DNA from: Methanobacterium sp. UBA44
Lineage (GTDB): Archaea > Methanobacteriota > Methanobacteria > Methanobacteriales > Methanobacteriaceae
Reading direction: 5' to 3'
DNA: 64,000 bases
Assembly (NCBI GenBank): GCA_002494885.1
Contig: DACV01000002.1
Span: forward strand, 1 to 64,000
Position numbers and translations under genes: made by a program. The notes under the pieces are model-generated. The model ran no database searches. It was not told the origin of the DNA and saw only the letters and a list, made by a program, of their open reading frames with translations. Positions 62,818 to 64,000 of this stretch are shown piece by piece. The first letter of the stretch is position 1. Each line of letters starts with the position of its first letter.

Positions 62818-63069
62818 ATGGCAGAAGTAATAGTAGACGAAGATGCGTGTGTTGGATGTGGATCATGTGTTGAGGATTGTCCAAACGATGTGTATGAGTT
62901 AGATAAGGAGCATGGTAAGACTGTTGTGGTGAAGGAGGAGGATTGTATGGCGTGTCTTTCATGTCATGAGATATGTCCATCTCAGGCACTGGAACATAAC
63001 GATATACATGTGGCTAAGAGGCTTTACATAGACAGAAAAGTGAGTAAGGCATTAGATAAGATAATATAA
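62818..63069 (+). CDS. 2[4Fe-4S] ferredoxin, copy 1
   Basis: 83 residues with two CX2CX2CX3CP motifs (CVGCGSCVEDCP and CMACLSCHEICP). A C-terminal extension of about 30 residues follows the second cluster. ATG at 62818 gives the same length as copy 2. Codon choice is unusual for the window: AAG, GAG and GTG prevail over AAA, GAA and GTA in the shared block. The partner enzyme is not evident. Confidence 0.9.
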   Translation: MAEVIVDEDACVGCGSCVEDCPNDVYELDKEHGKTVVVKEEDCMACLSCHEICPSQALEHNDIHVAKRLYIDRKVSKALDKII

Positions 63070-63534
63070 AAATAAAGTATATTTGAGAGTATTTAAAGAA
63101 CATAAAGCCTTTATTTCTATATCTTATCTTCCGAAAAATCACATATACTGAAAATAGTTCTTTTTATCCATTTATTATTTTGGTGATTAAATAATATTGG
63201 GTATTAAATGTATTGAACAGATTAAACTTCATTTTAGATTAAATAATTTTTTAAAACTAATATATTTGGCATAATAAAATCATTGATTATTATTTTTTTA
63301 ATTTTGATTGATCTTTTTTATGATCTCGTGGTAATTTCTTATTATTTTGTTTTAGGAGTTATGTATATTTAATATAAATCCTTAATATTAAAAAGAGTCT
63401 ATATAAGATACAAACATTAAAAATAACATTAATAACCATAAATAAGGATAATGAATTAAATGAAGCCATTATATGGGTCTTATTTATTTTTTAACCAATT
63501 AGATACAGCAAAGGAAAAAAGATGAGGGGTTTAA
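63070..63534. other. Intergenic region between ferredoxin copies
   Basis: About 465 nt, AT-rich, not similar to the region ahead of copy 1, so the duplication covered the coding part only. It must hold the promoter of ferredoxin 2 and the following gene. Confidence 0.45.
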
Positions 63535-63786
63535 ATGGTAAAAATAAAGGTAGACGAAGATGCGTGTGTTGGATGTGGATCATGTGTTGAGGATTGTCCA
63601 AACGATGTGTATGAGTTAGATAAGGAGCATGGTAAGACTGTTGTGGTGAAGGAGGAGGATTGTATGGCGTGTCTTTCATGTCATGAGATATGTCCATCTC
63701 AGGCACTGGAACATAACGATATACATGTGGCTAAGAGGCTTTACATAGACAGAAAAGTGAATAGAGCTTTAAATAAAATAATATAA
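63535..63786 (+). CDS. 2[4Fe-4S] ferredoxin, copy 2
   Basis: 83 residues, nearly the same as copy 1. The DNA at 63550-63760 is identical to 62833-63043 (211 bp), while the first five and last nine codons differ. GAGGGG precedes the ATG. It is followed 12 nt later by a partial gene that it probably serves, since the two share a transcript. Confidence 0.9.
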   Translation: MVKIKVDEDACVGCGSCVEDCPNDVYELDKEHGKTVVVKEEDCMACLSCHEICPSQALEHNDIHVAKRLYIDRKVNRALNKII

Positions 63787-63798
63787 GGAGATTTTAAC

Positions 63799-64000
63799 AT
63801 GGAAATCGATGAAGTAAGAGGCGATTTTAAACCTGAAATAATTCCTAAAGAAACTCAGGGGGATATTGATGACTATGAAGAAGCGCTTCATGTTCTCATG
63901 AAATTTATAGGATCTATGTCCAGTGCGCTGGAGCAGGTTTCAGGTCGTGGTGCTAATGCTATTGTTTATCAGGCAGGAAAAAGAATGGGGCACGAAGCCG
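63799..64000 (+). CDS. Partial gene downstream of ferredoxin, possibly V4R-related
   Basis: Starts ATG 63799 behind GGAG and runs off the window. The 67 visible residues (EEALHVLMKFIGSMSSALEQ, GRGANAIVYQAGKRMGHEA) include the RGAxxxxYxAGxxxG pattern seen at the start of V4R-type or hydrocarbon-binding domains. That reading is tentative. It overlaps in transcription with ferredoxin 2. Confidence 0.5.
   Translation, partial: MEIDEVRGDFKPEIIPKETQGDIDDYEEALHVLMKFIGSMSSALEQVSGRGANAIVYQAGKRMGHEA

Noticed and set aside
62792..63706. Two antisense frames opposite the ferredoxins with identical His/Pro-rich products
   Set aside because: They mirror the duplicated ferredoxin core, so their identity reflects the DNA repeat and not a second gene.
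1..64000. CRISPR arrays, tRNA/rRNA genes and transposase genes
   Set aside because: I looked for regularly spaced repeats, T-arm-like GGTTCGA motifs and transposase signatures and found none that hold up; a tool-based scan (tRNAscan-SE, CRISPR finder) would be decisive.

Overview
The window comes from a low-G+C euryarchaeal methanogen, most likely a Methanobacterium-like member of the Methanobacteriales. Support: a run of genes known only from methanogens (methanogenesis marker proteins 2, 3, 5, 6, 15 and 17), a partial MtrA-like gene at the left edge, TfrB of the thiol:fumarate reductase, 2-phosphoglycerate kinase, FilR1-type regulators, archaeal SepF, NOB1, Dph5 and Trm5, plus archaeal BRE/TATA promoters and many GTG/TTG starts placed by clear Shine-Dalgarno sites. 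I saw no tRNA, rRNA, CRISPR array or complete insertion sequence.

Layout. 0-5.8 kb: MtrA-like start, a methyltransferase, an orphan Dam methylase, Dph5 and Trm5 (translation modification), an SRPBCC protein and MtnA. 5.9-13.5 kb: a tightly packed minus-strand operon DUF2117-mmp2-mmp3-mmp6-DUF2111-mmp5-mmp15-mmp17-nifB, which I read as a methyl-coenzyme M reductase (MCR) activation/maturation operon. 13.6-17.1 kb: nob1, a candidate structured non-coding RNA (14217-14313), moaB, a secreted Asn/Thr-rich protein, a zinc microprotein beside pyrE, and a PRC-barrel protein. 17.8-20.7 kb: an accessory island with a ribbon-helix-helix protein, an unknown protein, a five-hairpin array, NucS, an ERF single-strand annealing protein and a frameshifted small gene; a second hairpin cluster lies on its left side.

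20.7-31 kb: two paralogous sodium:solute symporters (one with a small accessory subunit) that share stretches of identical DNA, enclosing a PAS histidine kinase, a PAS-only protein and an MBL-fold hydrolase; this looks like a sensing and uptake island. 31.3-36.6 kb: PaaK-like ligase, a double-ACT protein and IorAB, together an aryl-acid to aryl-pyruvate module. 36.7-40.3 kb: two unrelated zinc-peptidase-like proteins, a GIY-YIG-like miniprotein, a TrkA/RCK protein and a cation antiporter. 40.9-46.7 kb: TfrB, a SpoU/TrmJ methyltransferase, DUF1512, dCTP deaminase and GlyRS. 47-48.8 kb: tandem FilR1-like regulators.

49.3-51.8 kb: TatD-like hydrolase, cupin glucose-6-phosphate isomerase and a PfkB kinase. 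51.8-57.7 kb: a cell-division/positioning neighbourhood (two MinD-like ATPases, DUF2226, SepF, DUF1611, and a divergent roadblock protein plus 2-phosphoglycerate kinase). 57.7-64 kb: ZPR1 zinc-finger protein, a one-helix membrane microprotein, a probable histone-fold protein with a helical tail, NadC, RNase Z, MscS, a sortase, two ferredoxins sharing a 211-bp identical block, and a partial gene at the right edge. The strongest candidates for something undescribed are the 14.2-kb RNA, the 18.5-kb hairpin array with its NucS/ERF neighbours, and the SepF-MinD-DUF2226-roadblock locus.
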